Positions 1 to 9,388 of a stretch of 64,000 nt of DNA are shown piece by piece. How positions within the stretch are numbered: the first letter of the stretch is position 1; each line of letters begins with the position of its first letter. The notes under the pieces are model-generated. The model was not told the origin of the DNA and ran no database searches. It saw only the letters and a list, made by a program, of their open reading frames with translations. Origin of the DNA: Sphaerospermopsis sp. SIO1G1 (GTDB lineage Bacteria > Cyanobacteriota > Cyanobacteriia > Cyanobacteriales > Nostocaceae); contig JAAHFX010000002.1 of NCBI GenBank assembly GCA_010672785.1, positions 656,886-720,885 of the forward strand. Direction: 5' to 3'. Position numbers and translations under genes: made by a program.

Positions 1-340
1 TCGTAATTCGTAATTCGTAATTCGTAATTCGTAATTCGTAATTCGTAATTCGTAATTCGTAATTCGTAATTCGTAATTCGTAATTCGTAATTCGTAATTC
101 GTAATTCGTAATTCGTAATTCGTAATTTGGGAGAGCTAACGTAATTCGTAATTTGGGAGAGCTAACGTAATTCGTAATTCGTAATGCTCCCTTCAGGAGA
201 GCAACGCTTACGTAATTCGGGAGAGCAACGCTTACGTAATGCATCTTTCAGAGGAGTTTCACTAATGTAATGCTCCCTTTGGGAGAACTTCGCTAACAGA
301 AAGTTTCGCAAAAGTAATTCTAAATTCTAAATTCTAAATT
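1..340. repeat. TAATTCG heptamer array plus hairpin repeat modules
   Basis: Positions 1-127 are an almost perfect run of the heptamer TAATTCG, about 18 copies and probably longer beyond the window edge. From 128 to about 300 the heptamers alternate with short modules that fold into small hairpins (for example CTCCCTTCAGGAG near 185) followed by GAGCAACGCTTACG. The same modules in the same order occur at 24296-24440 and, inverted, at 28290-28425, so this is a dispersed composite repeat. No gene is seen here. The array ends about 50 bases before miaA. Confidence 0.9.
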
Positions 341-351
341 GGAAGTGACTA

Positions 352-1251
352 ATGACTAAATTAATTGTTATTTGTGGAGCAACAGCTACTGGTAAATCTG
401 GGTTAGCTTTGAGTTTAGGACAAAGACTGGGTTCTGTAATTTTGAGTGCTGATTCTAGACAAGTATATCGTGAGTTTGATATTGGTACGGCTAAACCGAC
501 GTTTGCAGAACAAAAGTTAATTCCCCATTATTTAATAGATGTCTGTCAACCTACAGAAACAATGACGGTAGCAGACTATCAGGAACAAACACAGAGTTTA
601 ATTAATAGTTTAAGTGTTTCCCCATTATTATTGGTAGGTGGAACTGGTTTATATATTCGTTCGATTGTCAAAGGAATGAAAATTCCTAGAGTATCACCAC
701 AACCAGAATTGCGATCGCAATTAGAATCTTTAGGACAACATCAACTTTACCCAATGTTACAACAAGTTGATCCAATAGCTGCTCAAAAAATTCATCCCAA
801 TGACTTAGTGCGGACTTTGAGAGCTTTAGAAGTTTATTATGTTACAGGTTCTGCAATGTCTGAACAACAGGGAGAGAACCCTCCCAATTATCCAATTTTA
901 CAAATTTATTTAGACTGCGAACCAGACATTTTAGATATAAGGATTCGGAAACGGACAGGACAAATGATAGCAGATGGTTTAGTAACAGAAGTTAAAGATT
1001 TATGTCAAAAATATGGTTATGAATTGCCATTATTGAATACTTTGGGTTATCAAGAAATTAAACAATATTTATTAGGTGATATTTCTTTACCAGAAGCTCA
1101 GGAATTGATTGTTTTACATACTCGACAATTTGCTAAACGTCAACGAACATGGTTTAGACAAACTCCAAAATTGGAATATTTTAATGTTAACAGTTCAGAT
1201 ATTATGGAGCAAGTTTGGCAGAGAATAGAGGAGTTCATGACAGAATCATAA
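352..1251 (+). CDS. miaA: tRNA dimethylallyltransferase
   Basis: Transfers a dimethylallyl group to N6 of adenosine 37 in tRNAs that read codons starting with U, stabilising codon-anticodon pairing in the cytoplasm. The 299-residue protein has the family's usual length. The P-loop GATATGKS is at residues 9-16, followed by SADSRQVYR (about 32-40), the family signature that contains the catalytic Asp, and by GGTGLY around residue 97. The C-terminal part carries the QRTWFR-type motif at about residues 264-269. The start is the ATG at 352, just after a degenerate AAATTCT repeat. The gene stands alone, with a convergent gene beyond 1400. I am confident of the family assignment. Confidence 0.97.
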   Translation: MTKLIVICGATATGKSGLALSLGQRLGSVILSADSRQVYREFDIGTAKPTFAEQKLIPHYLIDVCQPTETMTVADYQEQTQSLINSLSVSPLLLVGGTGLYIRSIVKGMKIPRVSPQPELRSQLESLGQHQLYPMLQQVDPIAAQKIHPNDLVRTLRALEVYYVTGSAMSEQQGENPPNYPILQIYLDCEPDILDIRIRKRTGQMIADGLVTEVKDLCQKYGYELPLLNTLGYQEIKQYLLGDISLPEAQELIVLHTRQFAKRQRTWFRQTPKLEYFNVNSSDIMEQVWQRIEEFMTES

Positions 1252-1319
1252 TTATGGGGAATTAATGACTTTGCATCAGATAGTTTGATCATGCAAATCC
1301 TTATAATGGTTATGCATCT

Positions 1320-1343
1320 GTTATAATTTTAATATTTTATAAC
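1320..1343. terminator. Possible bidirectional hairpin between convergent genes
   Basis: GTTATAA (1320-1326) and TTATAAC (1337-1343) form a perfect 7-bp stem around a 10-nt AT-rich loop. It lies between the 3' end of miaA and the 3' end of the convergent beta-helix-like gene. The stem has little GC, so a terminator role is only plausible. Confidence 0.3.
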
Positions 1344-1401
1344 GTTGTTTTGGTAATGTTTAAACAGGTTTTTATTCATTAGGTTGACTTTCTTCTTGCT
1401 T

Positions 1402-2922
1402 TTAATCATCCTGAAAGAAAATATTATTAGGTTTAGTTTGTGTTCGTTTTTTGGGTTGAGAATCATTTTGGAGTGATGAATCTTCTTGACTAACTGGATC
1501 AGAATTTATTTGTTGATTCAAAGTAGAGCTTTGGTTAAATAAAGGATTAATTACAGATTTATTATTCTCTGCTGATTTAGTTTTAGGAGTTTCCTCTGTA
1601 GTTGAAGACTCCCTATTATTTATTTTTTCAAAAATCGGATTAATAGGTTTTGACTTTGTAGAAGTGTCAACAGATTCAATCTCGATATTATTATTATTTT
1701 CTATAGGTTGAGTATTGTTTTTAATTTTTACAGAAAAAATCGCATTGGGTTCAACTTTTCTGTAAGTTTTAGGTATACTGACAGTTTGATTATCTGTTTG
1801 TATTTCTTTTACAACATTCTTAGCTATAGTTTCTGAAGTTTCAGGAGGTATATTAATAATTGCTTTTGGTTCTGGTTTAAATTCTACTTCTGTTGTGATT
1901 TTAGGTTCTATTTCTAGTTCTGGTATATCAACTGAAACAATATTTAACTCTGGTATATCTTCTACAATTCTAGATGTAGAAATTAACCAAGATTCAGCTT
2001 CCCAAAGGATATCAGAATCAATTTCAGAAATACTTGGATTTGCTGCATCAACAATGTGAGCAGTTACACCTATCCTCCGTTTAAGATTAGCTGAAAATAA
2101 ATAAATATTACCATTAATTAAAGTATCTTCCGGAAGTTTTTCGATATGAACATAAATTTCATTTGCACCAGGGTTTAATTTAAGGGGATTAAATTCTATT
2201 CCTGATATTTCCGAAACAATTTCACATCCTATAGGAACAATAATTCGTAATCGGAAATCATATTCTTTACCATGAGCAATGCTACCAATATTCAGAACCA
2301 AGGGATATTCCCATTCCCCATTTTCTTCAGAAATTCCCATCACTGAACCTCGCACTTCAATATTTTCAAAGGTTAGATTTTTGGCAGAATCAACTAGAAT
2401 TGAACAGTTATGTTCAGAATTACCAATTTCCATTTCTCCTGTAACTTCAATTTTTAAATTCCGCAGAATCACGTCATCAGAAAAAATAGATAAAACTGGA
2501 CCTTGAATAGCCCAAATAGTAGCACCTTTTCCATCTAAAACTAAGGGATGATTGATAATAATTGGACCAGGGTATTCACCAGGCGGCCATACTGATATTT
2601 TACCATTTTCTGGTAAATCCTGGATTTGATATTGGAGGGTTTTTGATACAGACTGAGATGTGGTTTGATTAATTGGAGTCTCTATGTTTTCTATTTGTTC
2701 ATTATGCTGAGAAATAGAATCTTCTAGAATTGGATCGTCTATACTTTCAGATTGTTGATCTTTAATAATCTGCTCATTTTCAATCTGTGTATTTTCAATC
2801 TGTGTTTTTAACTCTGTACTTGGAGATTTAATAACTTGATTTTTGTTGTTATAAATAGTTTGATTTGCATGACTATTGATAGACTGAGTGAGCCATTGTA
2901 TTAATTGTTCAAAAAGTCCCAT
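1402..2922 (-). CDS. Beta-helix-like protein of unknown function, last gene of the TerY-P-type cluster
   Basis: 506 residues, not firmly recognised. Residues 1-90 are polar and rich in Gln, Asn and Glu. Residues of about 95-200 look like short repeated strands of a right-handed parallel beta-helix (phrases such as GKISVWPPGEYPGPI, LVLDGKGATI, VILRNLKIEV, LTFENIEVRG). This is followed by an immunoglobulin-like stretch (about 210-295). The last 210 residues are low-complexity Pro, Glu, Asn and Thr sequence, probably unstructured. There is no signal peptide. The gene starts 37 bases after the kinase stop and shares its strand, so it is likely the distal gene of the operon. It may be a substrate or scaffold for the kinase/phosphatase pair; that is inference. 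Confidence 0.75.
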   Translation of the reverse strand: MGLFEQLIQWLTQSINSHANQTIYNNKNQVIKSPSTELKTQIENTQIENEQIIKDQQSESIDDPILEDSISQHNEQIENIETPINQTTSQSVSKTLQYQIQDLPENGKISVWPPGEYPGPIIINHPLVLDGKGATIWAIQGPVLSIFSDDVILRNLKIEVTGEMEIGNSEHNCSILVDSAKNLTFENIEVRGSVMGISEENGEWEYPLVLNIGSIAHGKEYDFRLRIIVPIGCEIVSEISGIEFNPLKLNPGANEIYVHIEKLPEDTLINGNIYLFSANLKRRIGVTAHIVDAANPSISEIDSDILWEAESWLISTSRIVEDIPELNIVSVDIPELEIEPKITTEVEFKPEPKAIINIPPETSETIAKNVVKEIQTDNQTVSIPKTYRKVEPNAIFSVKIKNNTQPIENNNNIEIESVDTSTKSKPINPIFEKINNRESSTTEETPKTKSAENNKSVINPLFNQSSTLNQQINSDPVSQEDSSLQNDSQPKKRTQTKPNNIFFQDD

Positions 2923-2959
2923 AATTCAAAAATTCCCATAATTTTTATATCTAAAATCT

Positions 2960-4393
2960 TTATAATTTTAACATTTGTACTTGAGCCATTCTGCCATTAT
3001 TTCCTTGGGAAAAACGAAAGGAAATTCCATTCTTTAACTCAATCGCTTGTCCTGGTTGTCCCGCTTGAGGACTAGGTGCAACTATACTACCACCAGGAGA
3101 AGTCAAAGAAGTTAAATTGAGATTAATTAATAACCATTTTCCCCCATGAAATACACAATATGCTTGGGGAGTTCTATCAGCAGTTTCTCCAGGAAAAACA
3201 TTACTAAAAGCGTGCCATTTAAATAAATAAAGATTAGGGTAAATAACTACTTGTCCATCTAAAGTCCACTGACCAGAACGACGTTCGGAACGTAAACTTA
3301 AAATTGGAATAGTTCCTTTAGGTTTAGAGCCACAGAATGGACATTGAACATTAGATATATCATGTAGAATAAACCAATGACTGGGACAGTGCAAATTATG
3401 ACAAGGATACAATAAATCCCAAGTTTTGGTGAGGGCACTTTCCCAATCTCTAGCAGTGGGACGTTCTTTAACTGAGTGTAAACCGTTAATAAATGATCTT
3501 TTAAAAAGGTTGCTTAAATGAGAACCAAAAGCTGTAAATGGAATGGTTATATATGAAGGTTGGTTAGAAGCATCATGGGGATTTTCAATAAATAATGCTC
3601 CCGATCCCATTTCTAAACGTTCTTGTTCTTCAGCAGAATTTGCAGGATAGGTTTTCGGCCCTTCTAGGGGGTGTCTTACAAATAAATATTGATAAATCAA
3701 AACAGCTAAAGCGTGTTGATCTGTGGTTGCGGAAGGATGTTGACGTTTTGGATCTTGTAGTGGTAAATGAATGGTAGCTAAAACTTCCGGTGCAATGTAT
3801 CCTCTTGTTCCTAAAACGTCGGGAGGAAATAAACCAGGAACTACTAAAGAGTCAATATCAATAATAATACATTGTCCAGAAATAGGGTCAATTAAGACAT
3901 TTTTATTTGATAAATCAGAATGAGCTAAACCAGCTTGATGTAGTCGTCTGACAGCGCGTGCTAATCTAATACAAATTCGTAAATAATTAATCCATGTTCC
4001 TTGTTCTTCTGGAGGTAACATAGAGCGTAGTTTTGTCCTTACAAACCATGTACTTTCTTTTTCTTTACCTGCTAAGAATCCATGTTCAAAGAAGTAATTT
4101 TCTGGATAAGTAGGGGTAATAATTCCTAATTGTGGTTTAACAACAATACCTGTAGGCCAACAAAATAGTTGTTTAAAATATTCACCACTGCTATCAGTTG
4201 TCGGGTTGAAAGATCCTAAAATTTTTTCTAATCTTTGGATACGATTAGAATCATCACCAGCATTTTCATCTTTATAAAAACAAATGACTGATGATTTGTC
4301 AGCGGTGAAATAAACCTGTTTCATTGCTCCTTCCCCGATCATATCAGGAATATATTCAATGGTGCTACCATCTGCCAAAATTGCAGTTTCCAT
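2960..4393 (-). CDS. Divergent protein kinase with C-terminal zinc-ribbon-like segment (TerY-P cluster)
   Basis: 477 residues. A glycine-rich loop (GEGAMKQVYF, residues 20-29) precedes a candidate ATP-binding lysine in VICFYK. The catalytic loop reads HSDLSNKN (about residue 158) in place of the usual HRDLxxxN. The metal-binding DFG motif reads DID (about 178), followed by GTRGYIAPE, which resembles a kinase activation segment. After the kinase domain, CxxxxC and CPFC pairs (about 335-362) suggest a zinc ribbon, and the tail is beta-rich. It is predicted to be a cytoplasmic Ser/Thr kinase. The start lies 2 bases after the PP2C stop, so the two are surely co-translated. Kinase, PP2C and TerY-type vWA genes together match the described TerY-P triad. 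Confidence 0.88.
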   Translation of the reverse strand: METAILADGSTIEYIPDMIGEGAMKQVYFTADKSSVICFYKDENAGDDSNRIQRLEKILGSFNPTTDSSGEYFKQLFCWPTGIVVKPQLGIITPTYPENYFFEHGFLAGKEKESTWFVRTKLRSMLPPEEQGTWINYLRICIRLARAVRRLHQAGLAHSDLSNKNVLIDPISGQCIIIDIDSLVVPGLFPPDVLGTRGYIAPEVLATIHLPLQDPKRQHPSATTDQHALAVLIYQYLFVRHPLEGPKTYPANSAEEQERLEMGSGALFIENPHDASNQPSYITIPFTAFGSHLSNLFKRSFINGLHSVKERPTARDWESALTKTWDLLYPCHNLHCPSHWFILHDISNVQCPFCGSKPKGTIPILSLRSERRSGQWTLDGQVVIYPNLYLFKWHAFSNVFPGETADRTPQAYCVFHGGKWLLINLNLTSLTSPGGSIVAPSPQAGQPGQAIELKNGISFRFSQGNNGRMAQVQMLKL

Positions 4394-4395
4394 AA

Positions 4396-6207
4396 TTAAA
4401 CCTCTTGATAGAGAACTACTAATGTTCGATCATCAAATGAACCTTTACGATAATAAGAATCAAGCCAAATTAATAACTTTTCTGATGTTGATATATCCTG
4501 ACATTTTTTACACATTAATTCACCTAAAATACCAGCATTTAAAAGTTCAGGGGAAGCGACAACTTCAGCAATATTTTTATTTAATTCTTGAGCATAATCT
4601 CCAATAGAAGAAATGAGTATTTGATTGGGTTCATTTTCTAAAGGATCAATGATTCTCTTTACTATTGACTGGAAACGATCTTTGACTTCTTTAATACTAT
4701 GCATACTACCTAAGTTCGTTTTTAGTAGTTGTTGATTAATTTCATGTTCATCAGATTTAGGAATATTAACAATTTGATTTAATACTAAATCTCCATATAA
4801 TTCAAACATTCCTGGATTATTAGGAAAATAATCATCAGCCACCCCATCAGTCATAACCATTAAACATTTGAGATTTCCAACAAAATGAAAAGTTTTTTGT
4901 GCTAAATTACTATATTCTAGTTTCTTTTTAGAAGTCAGAAAGTCAGTTTGTCCTGCATAATCTCCTGTATCTGATTTACCTAATAATATCAATTCTCCTT
5001 TTTGAGAAATAGCAGCTAACATTCCATCACCTACTTGACAAGTAAGAACTAAATTGTAGTTAGTTTCTTCTATTTTAATAGTTGTATGCACTGCTAAAAG
5101 CAAGGTAGCATAAAAATCTTTAATTTCTGGTCTTCTGTAATCCAATTCTATAAAATAATCTGTGATATTACTGCATTCTTTAGCCTTATTTTCTACTGCT
5201 TGATATGCTTTTTCCATTGCCTGATGTAAAATATTTTTAATCTCATTAATATCTTCACCTGTAGATAATTCTGTGTGTGTAATTCCCTCTTTGATGTGAT
5301 AATTTTCTAGCCTTTCTGCTAAATATTTCACTGCTGCTTCACAGGATACCTTTGCACCAATGCGAGATAGTTTTTTAGAACCTGCACCATCGGATACTGC
5401 AATAATTGTCCATGTTCCACTCACAGTAAAGTCAAACCAATCATCACAATTAGTCCCATTATGTTTGTGCATTTTACCGCGCACTCTTGCACCAATTAAA
5501 TTTAATCCTTCTGGTGATTTTTTTTGTTTGTAAATATATTCCTCATACTTATCTGTTTCATGTTCAGAAATCGGAAGATATTTCCAAGTTCCTATTGGTG
5601 TATTAACTTCTTCTTGAGGTTCTTCAGAAGGTACGATTACCTCTACATTTCCTAGATTTTGTGGAGTTTCTTCCGTAAATGTTATCGGATTTTCCTGTTC
5701 AGCTTGCCAAGGGGGAATAGGTTTACTGGGTTGTTTTATATTTGGGGTGCTTTCTATACTTTGCAGTCCTTTTGCTTTTCTTTCTGCTTGTTCTAAGTGA
5801 CTTTTAATCACCTCAGTAATAATAGCTGAAACTTTTCGCTGTAATTTATTCTCTATAATAATTTGCCAAAATTTGAAATCATCTTCTTTATCTAACCTTG
5901 GTTCAGTTACCAACCACTCCAAAATATGAGTCCATAATTTATTGATTTCAGACATTTCTTTTTGATCCGCAAAATTATTTTCTTTGTCCTCACCTGGAGT
6001 ATTAAATTTAAGCCTATAAACCAAAGATTCCTTGACAAACTCGGACAAGGCATCACATACCTTTAAAACTAATTCTTTATTATTTATGTCTTGTTCAAAT
6101 TTTTCCCATTTACTATATAATTCATCAGATTTTGATGCTGGTTCAAGGTAAAGCTTATATCTAAACATCCTAATTAATTCTTGTAACTTTTTCTCTGATT
6201 CTGACAT
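4396..6207 (-). CDS. PP2C-family protein phosphatase (TerY-P cluster)
   Basis: 603 residues. The N-terminal 230 residues are helical, charged and unassigned. The PP2C domain starts near residue 240 with GARVRGKMHKHNGTNCDDW. The metal-binding aspartates are visible in CDDW, in VSDGAG, in MTDGVADD and in the final DDRTLVVLY. All four PP2C metal motifs are therefore present and the enzyme should be active as a Mg/Mn-dependent Ser/Thr phosphatase. It sits directly before the kinase with a 2-base gap and after a TerY-like gene (about 108 bases), so it probably reverses phosphorylation set by that kinase. The N-terminal extension may dock the phosphatase to its partners; that is inference. Confidence 0.93.
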   Translation of the reverse strand: MSESEKKLQELIRMFRYKLYLEPASKSDELYSKWEKFEQDINNKELVLKVCDALSEFVKESLVYRLKFNTPGEDKENNFADQKEMSEINKLWTHILEWLVTEPRLDKEDDFKFWQIIIENKLQRKVSAIITEVIKSHLEQAERKAKGLQSIESTPNIKQPSKPIPPWQAEQENPITFTEETPQNLGNVEVIVPSEEPQEEVNTPIGTWKYLPISEHETDKYEEYIYKQKKSPEGLNLIGARVRGKMHKHNGTNCDDWFDFTVSGTWTIIAVSDGAGSKKLSRIGAKVSCEAAVKYLAERLENYHIKEGITHTELSTGEDINEIKNILHQAMEKAYQAVENKAKECSNITDYFIELDYRRPEIKDFYATLLLAVHTTIKIEETNYNLVLTCQVGDGMLAAISQKGELILLGKSDTGDYAGQTDFLTSKKKLEYSNLAQKTFHFVGNLKCLMVMTDGVADDYFPNNPGMFELYGDLVLNQIVNIPKSDEHEINQQLLKTNLGSMHSIKEVKDRFQSIVKRIIDPLENEPNQILISSIGDYAQELNKNIAEVVASPELLNAGILGELMCKKCQDISTSEKLLIWLDSYYRKGSFDDRTLVVLYQEV

Positions 6208-6315
6208 ATTAATTAACCACTTTTCCTATTCAAACTATCTATATCTAATTTTCAATTAAATTTTCAGTTTGGTGCGCTACGTTATCACTAACGCACCCTA
6301 CATATTAGCCTTATT

Positions 6316-6954
6316 TTAAGGAATAATTGTAATTCCTGGAGGTGGTGGAGGTAAATTAATTGGTTGATCATCTGCCATTACCTGAGCCACACTTTGAGAT
6401 GTTTGTTTAATTGACTGAGAAACCCATTTAAAATAAGCCTTGAGATCATCTGGTTGTAAGTTATTTAATTTCACAACTATCTCAGTTATTTTCTTCAAAA
6501 GATATTCATCTGCACCTGAACCGGCAGCACAAGCAATAATATTAGCAGGCCTTTTCTTTTTCAATTCTTCTGCTGCTTTTTCCCAACTATCTGTTGGTAT
6601 TCCATCAGTCATTAAAAATACTAAAGGTTTCCAATCACCTTTTTGGGTTTCGCTGGCTTTTTGCACTTCTTGATCAAAACATTTTGATAAAAGTGTGAGT
6701 GCAGCACCCATTGAAGTAGTACCACCAGCAACTAAAGTTGGTTCTTGGAAAGTCATTAATTCTGTTAATGGACAGACTTGTTTAGCATTACTTTCAAAAG
6801 TAATTACTGATAAATAAGCTGTTTCTATGGCATAGGGTTCGCTTCTGAGTTCAGCTACTAAGGCTTTTACTCCTTGGTTTACTGCTTGAATAGGATCACC
6901 CGACATTGAACCAGAACAATCTAAAACCAAATACACAGGTAAACGACGAGACAT
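6316..6954 (-). CDS. TerY-like vWA domain protein
   Basis: 212 residues, essentially one von Willebrand factor A domain. The MIDAS metal site is complete: D12, S14 and S16 in DCSGS, a Thr in GGTTSMG (79-80) and D117 in MTDGIPTD. The C-terminus is a short proline-rich tail. There is no signal peptide, so it is probably cytoplasmic. TerY-type proteins are part of tellurite-resistance-associated (Ter) stress systems, where they occur with a PP2C phosphatase and a kinase, as here. The upstream neighbour is a longer TerY-like gene, with a MITE-like repeat in the spacer. Its exact molecular role is unknown in the family. Confidence 0.9.
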   Translation of the reverse strand: MSRRLPVYLVLDCSGSMSGDPIQAVNQGVKALVAELRSEPYAIETAYLSVITFESNAKQVCPLTELMTFQEPTLVAGGTTSMGAALTLLSKCFDQEVQKASETQKGDWKPLVFLMTDGIPTDSWEKAAEELKKKRPANIIACAAGSGADEYLLKKITEIVVKLNNLQPDDLKAYFKWVSQSIKQTSQSVAQVMADDQPINLPPPPPGITIIP

Positions 6955-7009
6955 ATTTTTGAAATCCCTTAAATTTTTACAATTAGTAGAAATTTTGAGT
7001 TATATAAAT

Positions 7010-7100
7010 AGGACTTACGCATTTTAACGAAATATTAGGGTTTGAGATTGCTCCCTTCCGTCGCAATGACAGTATTTGGAATAGGTTTTGCGTAAGTCCT
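7010..7100. mobile_element. MITE-like element, AGGACTTACGCA family (copy 1)
   Basis: A 91-bp element begins with AGGACTTACGCA (7010-7021) and ends with the exact reverse complement TGCGTAAGTCCT (7089-7100). The interior has no coding potential and closely matches the copy at 30219-30309, which has the same length. It sits in the 208-base spacer between two TerY-like genes, inside the minus-strand cluster. No clear target-site duplication is seen. Confidence 0.85.
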
Positions 7101-7162
7101 GATAAAGTTTGTCAATTGTATTTTCCACACTAGGAACAGAGATAATTTTGGTTAATTATTAA

Positions 7163-8215
7163 CTATCCCAGACCACTACCAACATCAAAATTTTGAGGAT
7201 AATATGTGTCAGTGATATTGCACCAAGGACAGGTAATATTGATAGAATTTTGATATTCAGGACAACAATGAACATGACCGTTGGAGCACATTGCCCAAAC
7301 TGAGTTATTACAATAAGGACAAGGTTGAAAACCTAGTAATTGACGGGTTGAAACTTGTAATATTGGTGTTTTTTCTCCTTGTGTAAATTCAAAATTTTCT
7401 ACAGGATGAGCAGCAATAGCTTGATAAATTGGTTTATTCGGATTATTTAACACTTCTATTTGATCAATAATCTTGGTATATCTTAACAGATAAAAGCCGC
7501 GATTTTGAATACATTTAGAGTGAAGAAAAACATAACGATCTAGTTTGATAGCTTGTTGTTCACCAGGTTGATGTAGTTCTATTTCTTCAGGAAGTTTGGG
7601 TAATGATATTCCTTGTTTTCCTGATTTTTCCAATCGTTCACTAGTGGTAGAGATAGATGCAGAAATCCATTGGAAAAATCTGGAAAAACTACTTTTGGTG
7701 GTTTGTTTTAAAACAATCACTGTTTCCGTTATGCGACATAATTTATTCGTATCTGCATCAGGCCCACAAGCAACACCAATGACATTAGCTTGTTTACCAA
7801 CAATATTATTTCTGACCTGATCAGCAATATCTTCCCATTGATCCGTAGGTTCTCCATCAGTGAGAATAAAACAAATTGGTTTATAGTCTCCTTTTTGAGT
7901 AGCTGATGTTTTTGTTACCTCCTGTTCCATACATTGCGTCCATAGTTTTAATGCAGATCCCATAGCTGTACCTGAACCCAATACTAAATGAGGAATTTGT
8001 AATTTCAATAAGTCTGTCAGTGGAACAATTTGTTTGGCTTGGTTAGAGAATGTAATTATACTAATAGTCACAGTTTCTAAAGCTGTGGGGTTAGTTTTTA
8101 ATTCTCCTATCATGGCATTCAAAGAATTTTTCAGAGAATAGAAAGCATCACCAGCCATAGATTCAGAACAATCTAACAGCAAATAAATGGGCAAGCGTCG
8201 CCAATAATTGGACAT
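7163..8215 (-). CDS. TerY-like vWA protein with C-terminal zinc-binding domain
   Basis: 350 residues. The N-terminal vWA domain (about 1-200) has a MIDAS site with D15, S17 and S19 in DCSES, a Thr in GSGTAMG and an Asp in LTDGEPTDQW. Residues of about 215-290 form a separate beta-rich stretch. The last 60 residues hold many Cys and His residues (CPYC, CSNGHVHCC, CPWC), a metal-binding TerY-C-like region. The vWA part is a paralogue of the next gene downstream, which lacks the tail. It is probably cytoplasmic and part of the same operon as the kinase and phosphatase. The zinc tail could bring the complex to a partner or sense metal; that is inference. Confidence 0.9.
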   Translation of the reverse strand: MSNYWRRLPIYLLLDCSESMAGDAFYSLKNSLNAMIGELKTNPTALETVTISIITFSNQAKQIVPLTDLLKLQIPHLVLGSGTAMGSALKLWTQCMEQEVTKTSATQKGDYKPICFILTDGEPTDQWEDIADQVRNNIVGKQANVIGVACGPDADTNKLCRITETVIVLKQTTKSSFSRFFQWISASISTTSERLEKSGKQGISLPKLPEEIELHQPGEQQAIKLDRYVFLHSKCIQNRGFYLLRYTKIIDQIEVLNNPNKPIYQAIAAHPVENFEFTQGEKTPILQVSTRQLLGFQPCPYCNNSVWAMCSNGHVHCCPEYQNSINITCPWCNITDTYYPQNFDVGSGLG

Positions 8216-8317
8216 AATATTTCATCCATTTTTATCTATAAAATGTCAGGTACTTTATAGTTATCATACCTATTTCTTATGAGGATTTTTTACCTTTGAG
8301 TTTATTTTTATTGATGA

Positions 8318-9346
8318 TTATTTATTGAAAATCACAGGTTGACGAATTTTTTGTCCATAAACATCTAGTTCAAACCATTCAGAATTTAGAGGTAAAGAAA
8401 TAGATACTTTAGCTGGAACTCCATCAGTATATTTCTTTATAATATTACCAGATGAATCATAAATAGTTCCTGTGGGTGCTACTATCTGATTTTCGTCTAC
8501 AACTTCAGCAAAAATTTGCACTAAAGAAGCCATTTCTTGGGCAATTTTATAATCCCAAATATCAACATCAGTTCCTGTTTCTAAATCATCCAATTCTTCT
8601 AATTGTTTTTGATCTATTGCGTTTCCTACTCCAATCAAAACACATTTTACTGGGTGACGTTGACCAGATGCAATCTCTTGGGCTAATTGGATGGTGTATT
8701 TTTTGACTCGATCTAAATCATAAATCCGTCCATCGGTGATAAAAATAAACATTCCCCGTTTTGCATCTACGAATCTTTCTACAAAGTATTTAACAGCAGG
8801 TGCAAGTATGGTACTGCTACCAAAATTTATAGTTTTTGGGCCACTCACATCAATATTCGCACATTCACTGGCTGTAAAATCACCTAAAACTTCAATGTCA
8901 GAACCAGAACCAGCAGCCCAATAAATAACAGTAGTACCACCATCAGCATCCAGATTTTCTGCTAAATAAGATGTAAATTGTTGTGCTAAGGGTTGAACGA
9001 TGTTGGGAGTAGTTTTAAAATACCCTTTTTGGATAGCATCTTCGTAAGCTTGTTTTTGGAAGATTCTAACTTTTCTACCTTCTTCAACTTTCGATTCTAT
9101 CCATCCTTTAGATTCATAATCAGCAGCTACATCAGGGGGTATTTTACCTTCTAATTTGCGGCCATATAAATCTTTCATGGATGCACTAGCATCTAAAGCT
9201 ACTCCTGTTTGCCAACCTTCTGCTTCTTCTCCTTGGGGTTCCATTAAAATAGTAAATAAAACCTCCAATTCCTGACCATTATTACTAACATTTACCTCCC
9301 CAAATTCTTTGGCAACAATGTTACTCGGAAGTTGGCGATATTTCAT
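8318..9346 (-). CDS. vWA domain protein, paralogue of the preceding cluster gene
   Basis: 342 residues. A short N-terminal strand region with FGEVNV (15-20) precedes the vWA domain. The MIDAS motif DASAS is at 52-56, a Thr lies in GSSTILAP and an Asp in FITDGRIYD. A C-terminal beta-sandwich-like segment (about 280-342) contains YTDGVPA. The vWA domain has an insert after DLYG, absent from the neighbouring paralogue, with several charged residues (about 60-95). The same FGEVNV and DGVPA marks occur in the gene just upstream (gap 42 bases), so the two arose by tandem duplication. No enzyme function can be assigned; a metal-dependent protein-binding role fits the domain. Confidence 0.88.
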   Translation of the reverse strand: MKYRQLPSNIVAKEFGEVNVSNNGQELEVLFTILMEPQGEEAEGWQTGVALDASASMKDLYGRKLEGKIPPDVAADYESKGWIESKVEEGRKVRIFQKQAYEDAIQKGYFKTTPNIVQPLAQQFTSYLAENLDADGGTTVIYWAAGSGSDIEVLGDFTASECANIDVSGPKTINFGSSTILAPAVKYFVERFVDAKRGMFIFITDGRIYDLDRVKKYTIQLAQEIASGQRHPVKCVLIGVGNAIDQKQLEELDDLETGTDVDIWDYKIAQEMASLVQIFAEVVDENQIVAPTGTIYDSSGNIIKKYTDGVPAKVSISLPLNSEWFELDVYGQKIRQPVIFNK

Positions 9347-9388
9347 TTTTGTTAATTCCTGATCCGGTGGTTAAATGATTTAGATTTT

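Noticed and set aside
1..130. CRISPR-like regular array
   Set aside because: The 7-base units follow each other directly, without unique spacers. The same is true for the arrays at 24254, 28184 and 35568.
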